A DNA stretch of 64,000 bases from Viola odorata (taxonomy: Eukaryota > Streptophyta > Magnoliopsida > Malpighiales > Violaceae): contig OY829541.1 of the NCBI GenBank assembly GCA_963691705.1, positions 69,473,189 through 69,537,188 of the forward strand, given 5' to 3'. This document shows positions 45,649 through 57,429 of this stretch, one piece after another. Under the pieces are notes generated by a model that saw only the letters and a list, made by a program, of their open reading frames with translations, did no database searches and had not been told where the DNA came from. The position numbers and the translations under genes are program-made. Every line of letters starts with the position of its first letter. Position 1 is the first letter of the stretch.

Positions 45649-47692
45649 CTATGCAAGTGATCCTCCCCATCGCTTCAACCGGCTTTCGGCTTGTTCAGTC
45701 TGCAAAAGTGAATATCCAACAATTGTTAAAAGTACCAAGTAAGTAGAATTCTACAGAAAAGTTCAAGGCTATATCCTAAAAGAATGTAGATCGAATGCGG
45801 ATACTGACTTCTCTGTTCCAGTTAGTCATTGATGTGATAACGATCAGGATTATGGTTTGCAAGGTGATTCCTCCAATCTGTCCCGACCAAATACCCTGCA
45901 GAAAAGGAGGCACACAGAGTAAGGAAGGAAGACACGCAGATCGAACAATGTAGAATTGATCCCTATGTGCATAATCTTTAAGGATGCAAAGTGCGTATCT
46001 ATGTGTTCACCTCTGCTCCGAAGCCAAAAGTGAATCCCAAGAGTAACCCAGCTGGCAATCCAACCACATAATAACAACCGATGTTGATATACGCAACAAG
46101 AGAATCCAGCTCCAATAGCAACACCTTAACGAACAAAAGAAAAGACGAGAAAATCATCAAACAAGAGCAACTTGCATAATATTCACTTTCCTTGGTGGAA
46201 CTCAGCGAACTTATCAATTTTCAATGGTCCTCTGCGCTTACCAGATAAAACAGGTTGAAGGCTGTTAAGGAGTGCAGTGAGTCCTAGCAAGAGAGACAGT
46301 CTTGTAGTTTCCTTAGCCACGGGTTCGCTGTTTGTGAATAGGTAAGGGAAATAGTCCTTTGTTGCGAAAATCACAGCCATGCAAACAACTCCTATTAGCA
46401 CAGATGTTGCTGAAACCACTGCCACAGAAAATTTTGCTAGCCAAGCGTTACCAGCTCCAAGTTCATTTGATACTCTCACACTGTTAGGACATCAAACATA
46501 AAACTTTTTAGGTCTCGTTTTGATTGTTCATAAGCTGGTGAAGGAACAGAGGAAACCCAACTTCTAGTTGACAAACCACGAGAATCTCCAATTTCAAAGT
46601 TCTCGGCTAAGAAGAAGTAACACCGTTAATAGAAACTGAGGCAAAAGCCAATAGGAAAGGTTACCTTATGGCGGCATTGAATCCAATTGCTATCATTGCA
46701 TCCCAACCTTGTATGATCATGCTGCAAACATATAGAAATGAAGTCAATATGCAAAGTGAAGAATGTTCCAGATGAAGAAAAAAAACACTCGTTTAGAATT
46801 ACATGATGTTTACAAATTATGTAACTCTACAACAATGGGCAAATGAGGGGATGGTAGGGACTATACCAGATAGAGATGGCATCAACTGGTATCAGGGGGT
46901 TCGGCAACCGACCTACTAGCAGAATCAGTATCATCAAGTACCATAATTCCAAGCTACATTGCAGATTCCTCAACAGTATCAGCATATCATATATCTAATT
47001 TTAATAGTACGGTGCGTCAAAATAATCAATCAGAACTAACTCTTAATTACCATAACATTACAGCAGATGCCAAAGAAAGCTTGACGAAACCCCACAGGTC
47101 CAAAAATGCCAACCATGAGAATCCATTCCAAGCACCATCTGATTTGGTAATGAAAATGTACAATAGTTCAGCAATAACAATAATCCACCATGAAGCGTTC
47201 AGTGTAATTGCTGCTCCAGTTAAGCCCCATCCAAGCTTCAATATTAGCAGCCAGCTAAAAACTGCATGCAGCACAACCACCACAGCTGAAATCCAGGCCA
47301 TAACCATAACTTTCCTCTGCGCTTGCATGAACTTCTGTACGGGAAAATTCATCGCGTAAGCGAACAATTGTGGGATCATCCAACGAGCAAATTTTCCTAC
47401 AATGAGAAAAGAAAGAACAATTCCCGGTTAGTACCAAATGTAGGATCATCTCATCCAACTATATTTCATTTATGCAGCTAAGAGAAAAAAACCGACCAGC
47501 AGCATTAGATATCTCAGCAGTCTCTCCGAACAGCTCGAGGATGGGAGGAGACCAAATATAAAGTGGAAGCAAACAACATGCAGTGACTAACAGAATGATC
47601 CATGATCTCTGCATGTATATACCCAACATTCTTAGCTGTCCTGCACCATATGCTTGCCCACATAGTGTCTCCAATGCACTCCCCATTCCTAG
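45649..47692 (-). pseudogene. MATE (DETOXIFICATION) transporter copy, 5' truncated and frame-broken
   Basis: MATE proteins export organic compounds using ion gradients through 12 membrane helices. Eight exons are recognisable (minus, 5' to 3'): 47497-47692, 47051-47396, 46867-46953, 46665-46721, 46242-46480, 46011-46124, 45809-45895, 45649-45699. Family landmarks are GMGSALETLCGQAYGAGQ, then QRKVMVMAWISAVVVVLHAV, VRVSNELGAGNAWLAKFSVA, NIGCYYVVGLPAGLLLGFTF and a final W/K/R-rich tail. The usual first exon (start codon and first two to three helices) is not found up to the F-box gene at 48.97 kb. The exon 46011-46124 is 114 nt where 119 is expected; the reading frame breaks between VAIGAG and SLVAYINIG, consistent with a 5-bp deletion. 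All splice sites remain intact, so the decay is recent. Confidence 0.85.
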
Positions 47693-48972
47693 CTGCACTC
47701 AACATATAATGTAACAATCACTGAACTAAATGAACGAAAAAAAATGAAAGCAGTGTTTTTAAGTAATCAGAAAATCATATAAAAAGGTTTAGACAGAAGA
47801 AGAATGTAAGGAAAATGCAAGCACACAAGGTCCTGGCTTTGTCATAGCTAGAAATCCAAGTTACGAGACTTGAACACAATGACTGGCCTTTCCTTACTTC
47901 GTACCACCATTTAGCTATAAACTCATCGTGGTTTAACTTTTTAAGGTCTCATTTTTTAAACTTAAAACTCCGCCCAGTCATCCACTAATTAAAGCAGTTA
48001 TTGACACTAATGACGCACAACAGCTTTTGCTGAATTTTCAACTTAAACAAATGTAAGCTTTAAATTTTGTGATGAATTTTAGTTCAATACACAAATTACA
48101 AAAGCAAGTACGAATGGAGTAGCCAGTAGCCGGTTTTAATTCTAGTCTCTAAGTCAACTACGTATCTACAGTACTAACTAAAAAATTATAAAATTAAGTT
48201 AAACCCAAAAGAAACTTTTTAGAAATTTTCTTAGCCAGTAGCCGATTTTAATTCTAGTCTCTAAGTCAACTACGTATCTCCAGTACTAACTAAAAAAATA
48301 TAAAATTAAGTTAAACCCAAAAGAAATTTTCTTCTTTTTCCCTTTCCCTTGTTAAATTTTCCTTTTTTTTTCACTTTAATTACCATACTGACCATAAAAA
48401 TTTTCCTTTTTGTAAAATTTTAGATTCGATCTTTACACCTAACCTTGTCCATTAAGCGTTGTAAGCTCATTGGTTACCCTTTATTGAGAAAATAAGTAGT
48501 AGACCACTTTGTTCTACGTAATCATATAAGTGAAAGCCAAACAAACAAAACCAAAAATAAAAAATAAATAAAAGAGCTATTCAAGCAATGTGAACATTAT
48601 TTTTTCTCAAGATAATATCAAAGTCCTAAGCCAAATGTTTCTGTATTGACAATATGAAAAACTTTACTGTAAAAGCATTTTGATCCACTATACACAGCAG
48701 AAGGACTGGAACATAGGTTAAGATGAGTACAACCAATAAAAGAATCACACTTCATAGAATGTCAGCCAATAATGGCCTCAACCACAGCTCATCAGTTACG
48801 GATTCGATGGTATGCTGTGTCTCAATATGTAGTAAGACACTGAGCGATTCAGGATCTCCAATTTACTGACACATCGCACCATCCAATCTTGTTCAGCAGA
48901 ACCATTGCACAAAGGCAACACATAAGAGAACGGCATCATGCTTAATTTGCGAGTGAAAACCATCAATCTTAC
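47693..48972. other. spacer upstream of the MATE copy with a 112-bp tandem duplication
   Basis: AT-rich, and lacking the MATE first exon. Two direct copies starting at 48121 and 48233 (agccagtagcc, with the shared segment tctagtctctaagtcaacta) are about 95% identical over roughly 100 bases. The 3' part (48.6-48.97 kb) is probably 3' UTR of the F-box gene. Confidence 0.55.
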
Positions 48973-50512
48973 TTACGGGTCAATGAAAATGACTTGTGCG
49001 CGCACTGAAGCTCGAGGGAAGCGCAGCAGTTCTTTTACCAACTCCCATCCTCCTTCAATAGAAGTTGGCTTCACTGTCATTTTCTCAAGCATCGGAGAGT
49101 TTGAAAGTAGGAACTCTATGAAATTAAGTTCAGAACTAACACCAGAAATGCCAATTATCTTCACAAGACGCAGTTGACCAAATAGACAGTTCCAATGGTC
49201 ATCCCAAAACTGAGCCTCCGTTCTGGCAACAGGCTGTTCCTCTGGGCGAGCCTATACCACAAAATCTAAGTATCATAAACTTGCAAATTCTTCCATTCAG
49301 TCAACTAGTCAAGACATCAATACAATAGAACAATAGCTTTTGGAACCCAAACTGTCAGTCCTCATCAAAGTTCCAAAGTACGTATGTAGGGGGAAAGTGA
49401 CCTTACCAACATCTCCAGTTCTTGTAAATTAGGTGTACTCCTTAAGAGGCACAAGGCAGCTAAATTCTCCTCCAAATCATTGAAATTTATTCGCATGGAC
49501 AAGTAATTCAGATCAATACATGGTTTAGGCAACTTGCTTGGAATATAGCCAACTGCCAAATACTGAAGCAAACAAGAGACATGTATAAATCTAATTGCCA
49601 GTCAAATACAATAACGTCCCATTCAATAAACGACATAAATTGAATCATTACCTTCAGGCAGTAACTCTGAATCTCAAGCCTTCTAATATGGGGCAGGTTA
49701 ACAAAAAATCTGAGCAATTTACTAGAAGTACCATAAGATACAGTTTGATCATTCTTGCTGTTTGCATACAAGCCAATTGAAACTAAAGTTAATTGAAGGG
49801 TGTTCTCAAAACTCACATCATCAAAAACACCACCAATGTCAAAGAATTGAAGACTTGGTGCATTGATATTAAGATGAGAGAAACCTTCAAAATTCATCAA
49901 CGTCAGCCTTTGAAGAAGAGGACAGCTAGAGATTAGGTTTTCAAACACATCTTGGGAAAGGGTAATATGCTGAAGGTCAAGGCTTTTCAAATTCCAGAAT
50001 CCTTTGAATGTTGAAGGAGGTTTTAGCCAACAATTAAACAGCTCCAAGTGAACTAAATTCTCAAAAGAGAATAAACAAGAAGGCAATTTGTATCGCAGCC
50101 CCTTCCATACTTCAAGTACGAATTCTTTGACAGAGCTTCTTGATAAGTGAAGAATCCATCGATCAATGTCACTAACACCTAGAAGATCCCGGTGAGAGAG
50201 TTTGAACTTATGGATTGGTCCAATGTGAAGTAAGAGGACATGATCAACTATGTTGACAAGCTTATTCTTTACACAGGCTTGATCTTGGGTAGAAACTGAG
50301 ACGCACTGATTATCAAACACGAGATGTGGAATCCTAGACCATTTATACCTCCACTTCCTTGATAAACCACTTGTTCTCACAGCATCTCTAATGGATAACA
50401 ATGACAAAATTAAGTCCAGAATATGACCCGGTAAAGTGCTGATCCTGTCCATCTCTGTCTCACTCTCACAAGGCATCTTCGGCGATTCCCTTTCTCTATG
50501 CATCTGACACAT
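48973..50512 (-). CDS. F-box/LRR/FBD-domain protein (419 aa from the preferred start)
   Basis: Three exons: 49652-50476 (or to 50512 if the upstream ATG is used), 49407-49562 and 48973-49251. I prefer the ATG at 50474-50476 (MPCESETEMDRISTLPGHIL). The F-box (STLPGHILDLILSLLSIRDAVRTSGLSRKW) should bind SKP1 in an SCF ubiquitin ligase. Leucine-rich repeats follow (LVHLELFNCWLKPPSTFKGF, LKSLDLQHITLSQDVFENLI, CPLLQRLTLMNFEGF). The C-terminal FBD region ends WELVKELLRFPRASVRAQVI and FIDP. Length and three-exon structure fit the Arabidopsis At1g13570-like group. A donor-like gtaagttccc at about 50671 and an acceptor just before 50503 suggest a 5' UTR intron, which would exclude the 50512 start. Substrate unknown. 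Confidence 0.92.
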
Positions 50513-52301
50513 TCAAAATCAATTATCTCAGTCTTACCAAAACAAAAAAGCGAAATTGGGGACAACCCATCTGCTTATTCTAGGAGTTCATCAAATTACG
50601 AATCGACAGAGAAGCTAATTCGTACACATAGCTTAAGAAAGATAAAAACCTTTTGCATGTGGGAACTTACCATATTGCTTAAACCGAGCTATGGAGTGAT
50701 CTGATGACCCAATTTGGCTTGATTTTCGAAAAATCTGGTTCAAATTGGCAAAGAAAACGACTTGATTACTGGATCAATGAAACACTAAAAGTCTAAAACT
50801 TCGGAAACTAGCAATAGGCAAAGTGAATATCGACCATAACAATCAGAATAACATAGTGAATATCGAGCATAACAATGTCAAAACTTGGAAATATACACTG
50901 TTCATGTTCAAAATTGAGGAAATAAATCCTTAAAGCGATTGGTTATTGGCGAGTGAGACTACTTAGTACAAAATGACGTGAAGAAGCACAAGATTTATGA
51001 AAATACCTGAAGATTGAGAAGGAGGAGGGAGGACTGTGGGCAAAACGGAAACGGCAGCACACTAGCGAAAAAGAGATTTTTGTTTACCAAATATTTTTGT
51101 CTTTTCTTTTCTATTTGCCGGGATTGGAAGTCGTTGAACCGGTTCGGATGGGTGAGAAAGAACCAGGTGTCCAAACCGGACAGGACGACAACGTAGTACA
51201 TGACGAGATAAACAAACAAAACAAGGTAGTAGTTGAAAGCATTGATGGGCCAAAAAAAATTCTAATTAAAATTAGTGTGGTGAGAATAAAAATAAAAATT
51301 CACTATATCAAAATTTACAAGAGAATTTTATCGTCATGTGAAAATCCGACGTAATTAATAATTAATACGTTGATAAAATACTAAATAGTTTTTGAACTAC
51401 GACAAAGAGAGAGAATTTTGAGGGAATATCACATTTCGAATCTAAAAATGACCGACCAATGAAAGCTAATTTTAGATTAGAGAACAGCCAATGACAACTT
51501 CTACTATATTCATACACATTGTTTGATCTAACAGCTTCTGCGTTACTTCCAGGCAGCAAGCATCCCAGACCTCCTTCATATTCTCGGCCCTTTTTTCAAC
51601 TATCCTCACACATGATGAACTCCATCAAAAAAACTCTCTTTATCTCCAATCTAAAATCTACTGTGAAACAAAATCAATTAATTATTATTCATCATGTTAT
51701 GATATTTTGTATCGAGCGAGTACGCATTCTCATAATAGGGAAGAATTACTCGAGTTTTATGCAATAAGCATTGACAATTTCAAGTGATTATTTCCAACAA
51801 ATTGATTGTAACCAAGTTGTGGTATCATATGACTCATATCTTAATTTGTTACTTATACGTTAGATTCACGAACCGGTGAATTTAATATTTGTGTGGCCGT
51901 ACCCGTACGTACTTCAGATGAATCTCGAGTCTTTGACATAATGGAAATATTGTACATTGTGTAGTCCTTTTCAAGTTTGATTTAGAAACTTCAAATACAC
52001 ATAAATTTATGTCAATAATAATGTCCAACCAATTATACCTAACACGTTGAGAAATTTGTGATCAAATAAGAGAACACATCCAACAAGATTATCGAAACAA
52101 AACAAAAGTTGACTTTTACATTTTTTTCCAATCAATCAATCAATCTTCACCGCCAAGATTATAAGCACAAGAAAAATCCCATATATTTATAACATCTTAT
52201 CTCATAGTTTTTCCAATTTTGGTTGGTTAAATGATCCCACACTTGTCCCTCTCCTTTCCCCACTCTCTTCATCCCAGAGAATCTCAGATTTTGTACAAAC
52301 A
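50513..52301. other. divergent intergenic region between the F-box gene and the 5-phosphatase gene
   Basis: The left part holds the F-box 5' UTR and intron, the right part the plus-strand promoter. Open frames around 51.0-51.3 kb overlap on both strands and look fortuitous. A TATA-like atatatttataa lies at 52181-52192, about 110 bases before the phosphatase ATG. Confidence 0.45.
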
Positions 52302-54357
52302 ATGCAAAAGTGCATAAGGTATCAAGCCAAATTCTCCATTTCTTTATCTTTTCTTCGAGTATCTCTTATTCTTATTTTTACATAAATAAAAACACAAATT
52401 AACGAACTCGAATTCGCGGTCTAATTTTTCCTACTTTACAAAATATACCACTCAACTACAAGTTAATTGATTGATGAAGTATCCGACGATCATTAGCTAT
52501 GTTTTTTTTTTTTTGTATTTTGTGTAGACTATCTAAGTTCAAGTATGGAATGCAAATGGATTCCAGGAAATTAGATCATGCAGCTTCCACGCATGAAGGA
52601 ATAAAGAGTTTAAAGGTGGATGGTCACATTTGTGAATTCTCTACGAACTCAAATCTCTGCATTTGCATAATCACTTGGAACGTGAATGGACAGGTAATAT
52701 AAAACCTTTCTTTTTCTTTATTTTTTCTTTATTCATATATGGGTATTTAATTAGAGTAAAATTACCTTACCGGTAACTATTTTAAAAGAGAGAGTATATA
52801 TATATTTGCTGATAAATATGTCTATAATTAGTATTCCATAATTGAAACTGTATTTGTAAATAAACATGGTTTTATTTTAGGTGGTTTATCAAGATTTAGT
52901 GGAGCTGGTTGGAAGCAATCGAAAGTATGATTTGCTTGTGGCAGGCTTCCAAGAGGTGCCAGCTCGGAAAAACATTGCAAAATTATTACAGGCAGCTCTT
53001 GTTGATTCTCACATGTAAGAAAAACAAAACTCACATTTATTTACAACTATTATAATATAATAATAATTTGATAAATAATGACCATTTTTTTTCTTCGTTT
53101 TTTCTCCGATTTCTATATTAATTAAGTCTGCTGGGAAAAATCAAGATGAAATCTCTTCAATTATACGTGTTCGGGCCAAATGATTCAGGTTTATTCGTGA
53201 AAGGTAAGTCATATTTGGTGCGATTCGACATACTTATCTGCCGACTAAGAAGTTATTAGCACTATTAATTGGTTGGAATTTATGCAGAATTGAAAGTGGA
53301 TAAGCATTCTATTGGTGGGCTTGGAGGATTGATCGGGAGGAAGAAAGGAGCTGTCGCAATCCGCATCAACTACAAAGGAATTCGAATGCAATTCATCTCC
53401 TGCCATCTTTCTGGTAAAGCCCAACCCATCTGTTTTAACTAAATGGGCTTGCTAGGACTGATGGGCTTAAGGCCCATAATGTTTCAAATAATAGTATTTA
53501 CTTTTTTTCTTTTTTTTTGATAGGCTACTATTTGTTAACTTTGTTTGGGTGCAGCTCATGCTGAAAATGTTAAAGAGAGGAATTCTGAGTGCAAACACAT
53601 ATCACACTACCTGTTCTCCAAGAATTGGAATCCTTATGCCAGACCTGCTCAAATCACCATCTGGTTAGGAGATCTTAATTACAGGTTACAAGGGATCAAC
53701 ACAGGTCCCGTTCGGAATCTCATACAAAATGACCAACACAAAGTAAGTTTACGACATTTTTACGCTATGTCACTGCGGTCATTTTTATAGGGCAAAGTAC
53801 TAATGTTTTGTGTTAATCTATCGAGCAAAATTCGTGTGATTTCAAAATTCAGATTTGACACGATTAATTATTAATACTTTACCCTAAAAAATGGTTTCAT
53901 CATTATTTTTGACGTTTAAAAAATTAATTATTACAGTTACTCACCGGCAATGATCAACTCTTACAAGAGGCAAAAAGAGGACAAGTCTTTAACGGATATT
54001 GCGAAGGAACGCTAACATTTAAACCAACATACAAGTACAATACCAGAAGCAACAATTACGATACAAGTTACAAGGTAAAGTAACTAGTATAGCTAAAAGA
54101 AGTTAGAACTTACCAAATTACTGCCATGTTTTTCTTAAATTATCAAAATTATTGCTTAAAAAAATGTTTTATTGTTGAATTAATGTGTTTATTGACAGGT
54201 GAGAGTCCCATCATGGACGGACCGGATACTGTTCAAAATACACGACACCAAAAACATCACTGCAAGTTTGCATTCTTACGAGTCCGTAGACGAAATCCAC
54301 AGCTCAGACCATAAGCCTGTTAAAGCCCATATCTGCCTTAAACTTAACAGCCACTAA
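52302..54357 (+). CDS. IP5P11: type I-like inositol polyphosphate 5-phosphatase 11 (334 aa)
   Basis: It removes the 5-phosphate from phosphoinositides; Arabidopsis 5PTase11 acts on membrane lipids such as PI(4,5)P2. Eight exons: 52302-52318, 52528-52693, 52881-53014, 53127-53203, 53288-53413, 53555-53742, 53937-54074, 54199-54357 (1005 nt). The tiny first exon reads MQKCI and splits an Arg codon. The length equals the Arabidopsis protein. Catalytic motifs of the endonuclease/phosphatase fold are complete: ITWNVNG near the N-terminus, GGLIGRKKGAVAIR, SCHLSAH, WLGDLNYR (210-217), SWTDRILFK (287-295) and SSDHKPV (317-323). It has no WD40 repeats or lipid-binding domain, as expected for the short 5PTase11 type. 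Intact. Confidence 0.95.
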
Positions 54358-56440
54358 TCCATGATTTGTATCTTTTAATTAACAACGTACATAAATTAAC
54401 CGCCAACTCGAGACATTACCTTTCCTATTTTATTACCCTCTTGGCTGGTTTGATACACAATGATCGATGTACAATTCAAACATTATTGCAACGTGTTTTT
54501 TTGGTGGAATATCTAAAGATTTTTCTGTCAATTTAAAATTAATAAATTTGCTTGGCTTCAAGCTGCCGGCAATGTCAGCATCGGTACCAATTATGGAAAG
54601 CCAAACTCCAAATGGAAATGCTTTCAGCCGGCTTTCCATACGGTTTTAGATTTGCTTCGCGTAATTAAGACATCCTAATTAATCATATTCCTTTATTTAT
54701 CAACACATGGTTAAATAAGACGGCTCAGGTAATTGGATCATGCATTTGACCAAAACAAAGAAACACACGTTTATCTAATCGCTATTTCTTCTTTGTTAGG
54801 TTTGCTGTTTATCTTTATTTGTCAATTTAATCTAACTTATAGTTTTCTTTTTTCCAGTTTTGATTATACGAAAGAGATCCATTCTTTTTAAATCTTAACG
54901 ATGCTTGGAAGGGATATAAAAGATAATTGTGGAGGAAATAAAAACTTAAAAGCTAAGAACAATTGTATTCTGGAAGAGCGAGGTAGATTAGTGGATGATA
55001 TTGATATTCATGTTCACGTAGAATTATAAGATTTGCTAATTTGGTGTCGCAGAAAATATTTAACGCGTTCTTTAGTTTGACTGCCCCAATGAGGCTGAAA
55101 ATTCTAATTAAAGAATCATGAGCCATGTTTTCGTTTTCTAGTCTATTTTCCCATCATTTTTCCTCTTATAAGCATGAAATTATTTAGGTTAAAAAATCAT
55201 AATTTTAAGGTCTTGAAATTAAGTTTAGAAATTGAGCAAATGATACTGAAAAAAATATTTTTTTCTAAATTTCGATGTTGCACGAATAAAATTAATCTAC
55301 TAGTATTTAGTAAGGGTAGAGAAAACACCCAATGAAATGGCAAAAAATATACTATAAATTTTATCTAATTTGTATACAGTATTTGTATTTTCGGTGTGAA
55401 CAAAGGAAAGTGTGTTGTCAACTAGCCAGTAGAAGTCAAAGTCGAATGCTTATTTTTCTTCATCCTCCTTCTTATTTTCTCTTACTTACTCCTTTTGTTT
55501 TTGTGTTTTCTTGATAAGGTGTTTTATTTTTTATTCGGGTAAAGAAGAGAAAAGAAGAAGATGATTACTTCTCATCATCACTTATCGTCCGTAACATATT
55601 TGTTGGTGTTTTCCAGAATAACCTACAAACATCTTATCTTATACTCCCTTTGTCCACAATTAAATGTCGCTCGTATCGTAGATACGCATATCGAGGAAGC
55701 CAAATGACGCACTATTTGACCACAATTTTTTTTTATTTTTTTCTCGGACGTAGAAAAATGATTAATGTACGTTCGAAAAAAAGTACGGAATTTTTTTGGG
55801 TCAAATAGTATGTCATCCGACCTCCTCGATATACGTATCTATAGTACGGGCGACATCTAATTGTGGACAGAGATAGTAGTTCGGTAAATTACTCTATTCA
55901 CAAGAATTAGATTGCAATTACTGGATTTTAATAATTAAAACTCCTAGCTAAAAGTTTTTTTTAAATAAAATTCGGTACAACATGATCTCATTTCTTGTTT
56001 GGGAACTATCTTATCCATCTCATCCAAACACAGCTTCAATCCTCTTCCTCTTCGGACATCAACACAAGTGTTTTCTTGGTCACGTTCGACATCTCCAAAG
56101 TACAAACCTAAACTTTTGATCTGTTCTTTTTTTTTTTTGCACTTTAAAGTTAAAATCCAACAAACGCCACCAAAAAGAGAACATTCTAATTAAATAAATA
56201 GTGTTTTATAACAAAAGAAGATAAAATGAAAATTTTAATAACTAAAAATTGAAAAAAAAAGAAGTTTGGCAGTTGTTTTTGTTTGCGCTTTTCTCAAAGG
56301 CCCTTTCTTTGGTCTTCTTGTACAAGAATTGCAGGGACCCCACATGCAAAAATTCTCAATTGGGTTTTGATGAGAGGATCATCAAAACCCTTTTGGGTTT
56401 ATTATTAGTAGATTACAAAAATCTCAACTTTTGTATTTCA
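54358..56440. other. intergenic AT-rich region containing a MITE
   Basis: The first part is probably 3' UTR of the phosphatase gene. Nothing coding is seen. The Stowaway-like element at 55644-55876 is listed separately. The right end is the promoter of the DA1 gene. Confidence 0.45.
55644..55876. mobile_element. Stowaway-like MITE related to the one at 1.8-2.0 kb
   Basis: The ends ctccctttgtccacaattaa and ttaattgtggacagagatag (approximate) are inverted complements flanked by TA. The interior pairs with itself around cactatttgaccacaa and gggtcaaatagtatg. The same actatttgacc palindromic core occurs in the element at 1793-2045, so both belong to one subfamily. Confidence 0.75.
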
Positions 56441-56470
56441 GTTTTGGTATAAATTTGACTTTAAATTCGC
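56440..56470 (+). promoter_or_regulatory. probable TATA box of the DA1 gene
   Basis: A ggtataaattt sequence starts at about 56446. Transcribed-looking pyrimidine-rich leader follows from about 56480, then a 5' UTR exon ending at about 56777 before GTGAGT. The matching acceptor is at about 57388, so the leader is interrupted by an intron of about 610 bases. Confidence 0.5.
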
Positions 56471-57429
56471 GTGCAATTCAAGCACTTCTCCTCTCAAAAA
56501 TTTCTTAATTCTTCCATTTTTCCTCAAACACTCTAACAATCTCTACCACTGTTTTGATTCCTTGTTTTGTTTCTGTGTTTCGTTCTTTTGATAAAATAAA
56601 AAACTTCTCTTTACACACACGAAAAAGAGGGAGTGGAAGAAAAGAAGAGATAAAGGTTGTTGCTCGTTAGCAAGAGAATATTTTTTCTTTTACAAGACTG
56701 CAAATTTGATGGCTTTTCTAGCAGATTGGGATCTAATCTGATCTGGGTCTATCTGCTTTCGCCAGTTCTTTGTTAAGGTGAGTCATGCCTCCACTTGGTT
56801 TCCCTCTTCTTTTCACTTTCTCTCTTTTGAACCTGGTGTCATAACTTTTGTGTCGTGAGGTTGATGAGTATGGTGAGCTGGAAGAATCAATCTTTTTGCT
56901 CTCTTTCTCTTATATTTAGCAGTTGGGAACTTATGATGTTCTGTTACACATTTTGTAGCTGATACATCCTTGGAGTATAGCAATGTCTGGTTGGTGATTT
57001 TGTGTGTTTTAGTTTGCTCTATGGCAGTAGTTGTTAAAAAGGGCATGCATATAGTTGAAGACTTAGCTATACGTTTTTCAGGATTGCATGAGACTAGTCA
57101 TGGCTTTTTGGACATTTTGGTTGTTTGCACTTGCATTGGTACTATTTGTTATCTGGAATATAAACTACGTTTTGAAACATTCATTTTTTGATAGGAACTG
57201 CCAGCAAAATGGTGTCTGCTTCTCTATCCTTTGAATTATCTGTTGCTTTCCATACCGTTTTTATGTCTATATTTGAATTGATGCCTTGTTTCATGTCATG
57301 GTTATTGTTCTGGATCTTCGCTAATCCTGCTCAATTTTATGAGGCCTTTTGCTATTCTCTTGCTTGACTGGTGTGTTTTATATTGCAGGTCAAAACATCA
57401 CTAATCATGAGCCCATAACATTACACATT

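Noticed and set aside
46999..47359. Plus-strand frame of 115 codons antisense to the MATE exon
   Set aside because: Shadow of the coding exon on the minus strand.
50995..51354. Several overlapping frames upstream of the F-box gene
   Set aside because: Frames on both strands over the same bases without domains; this is leader and promoter sequence.
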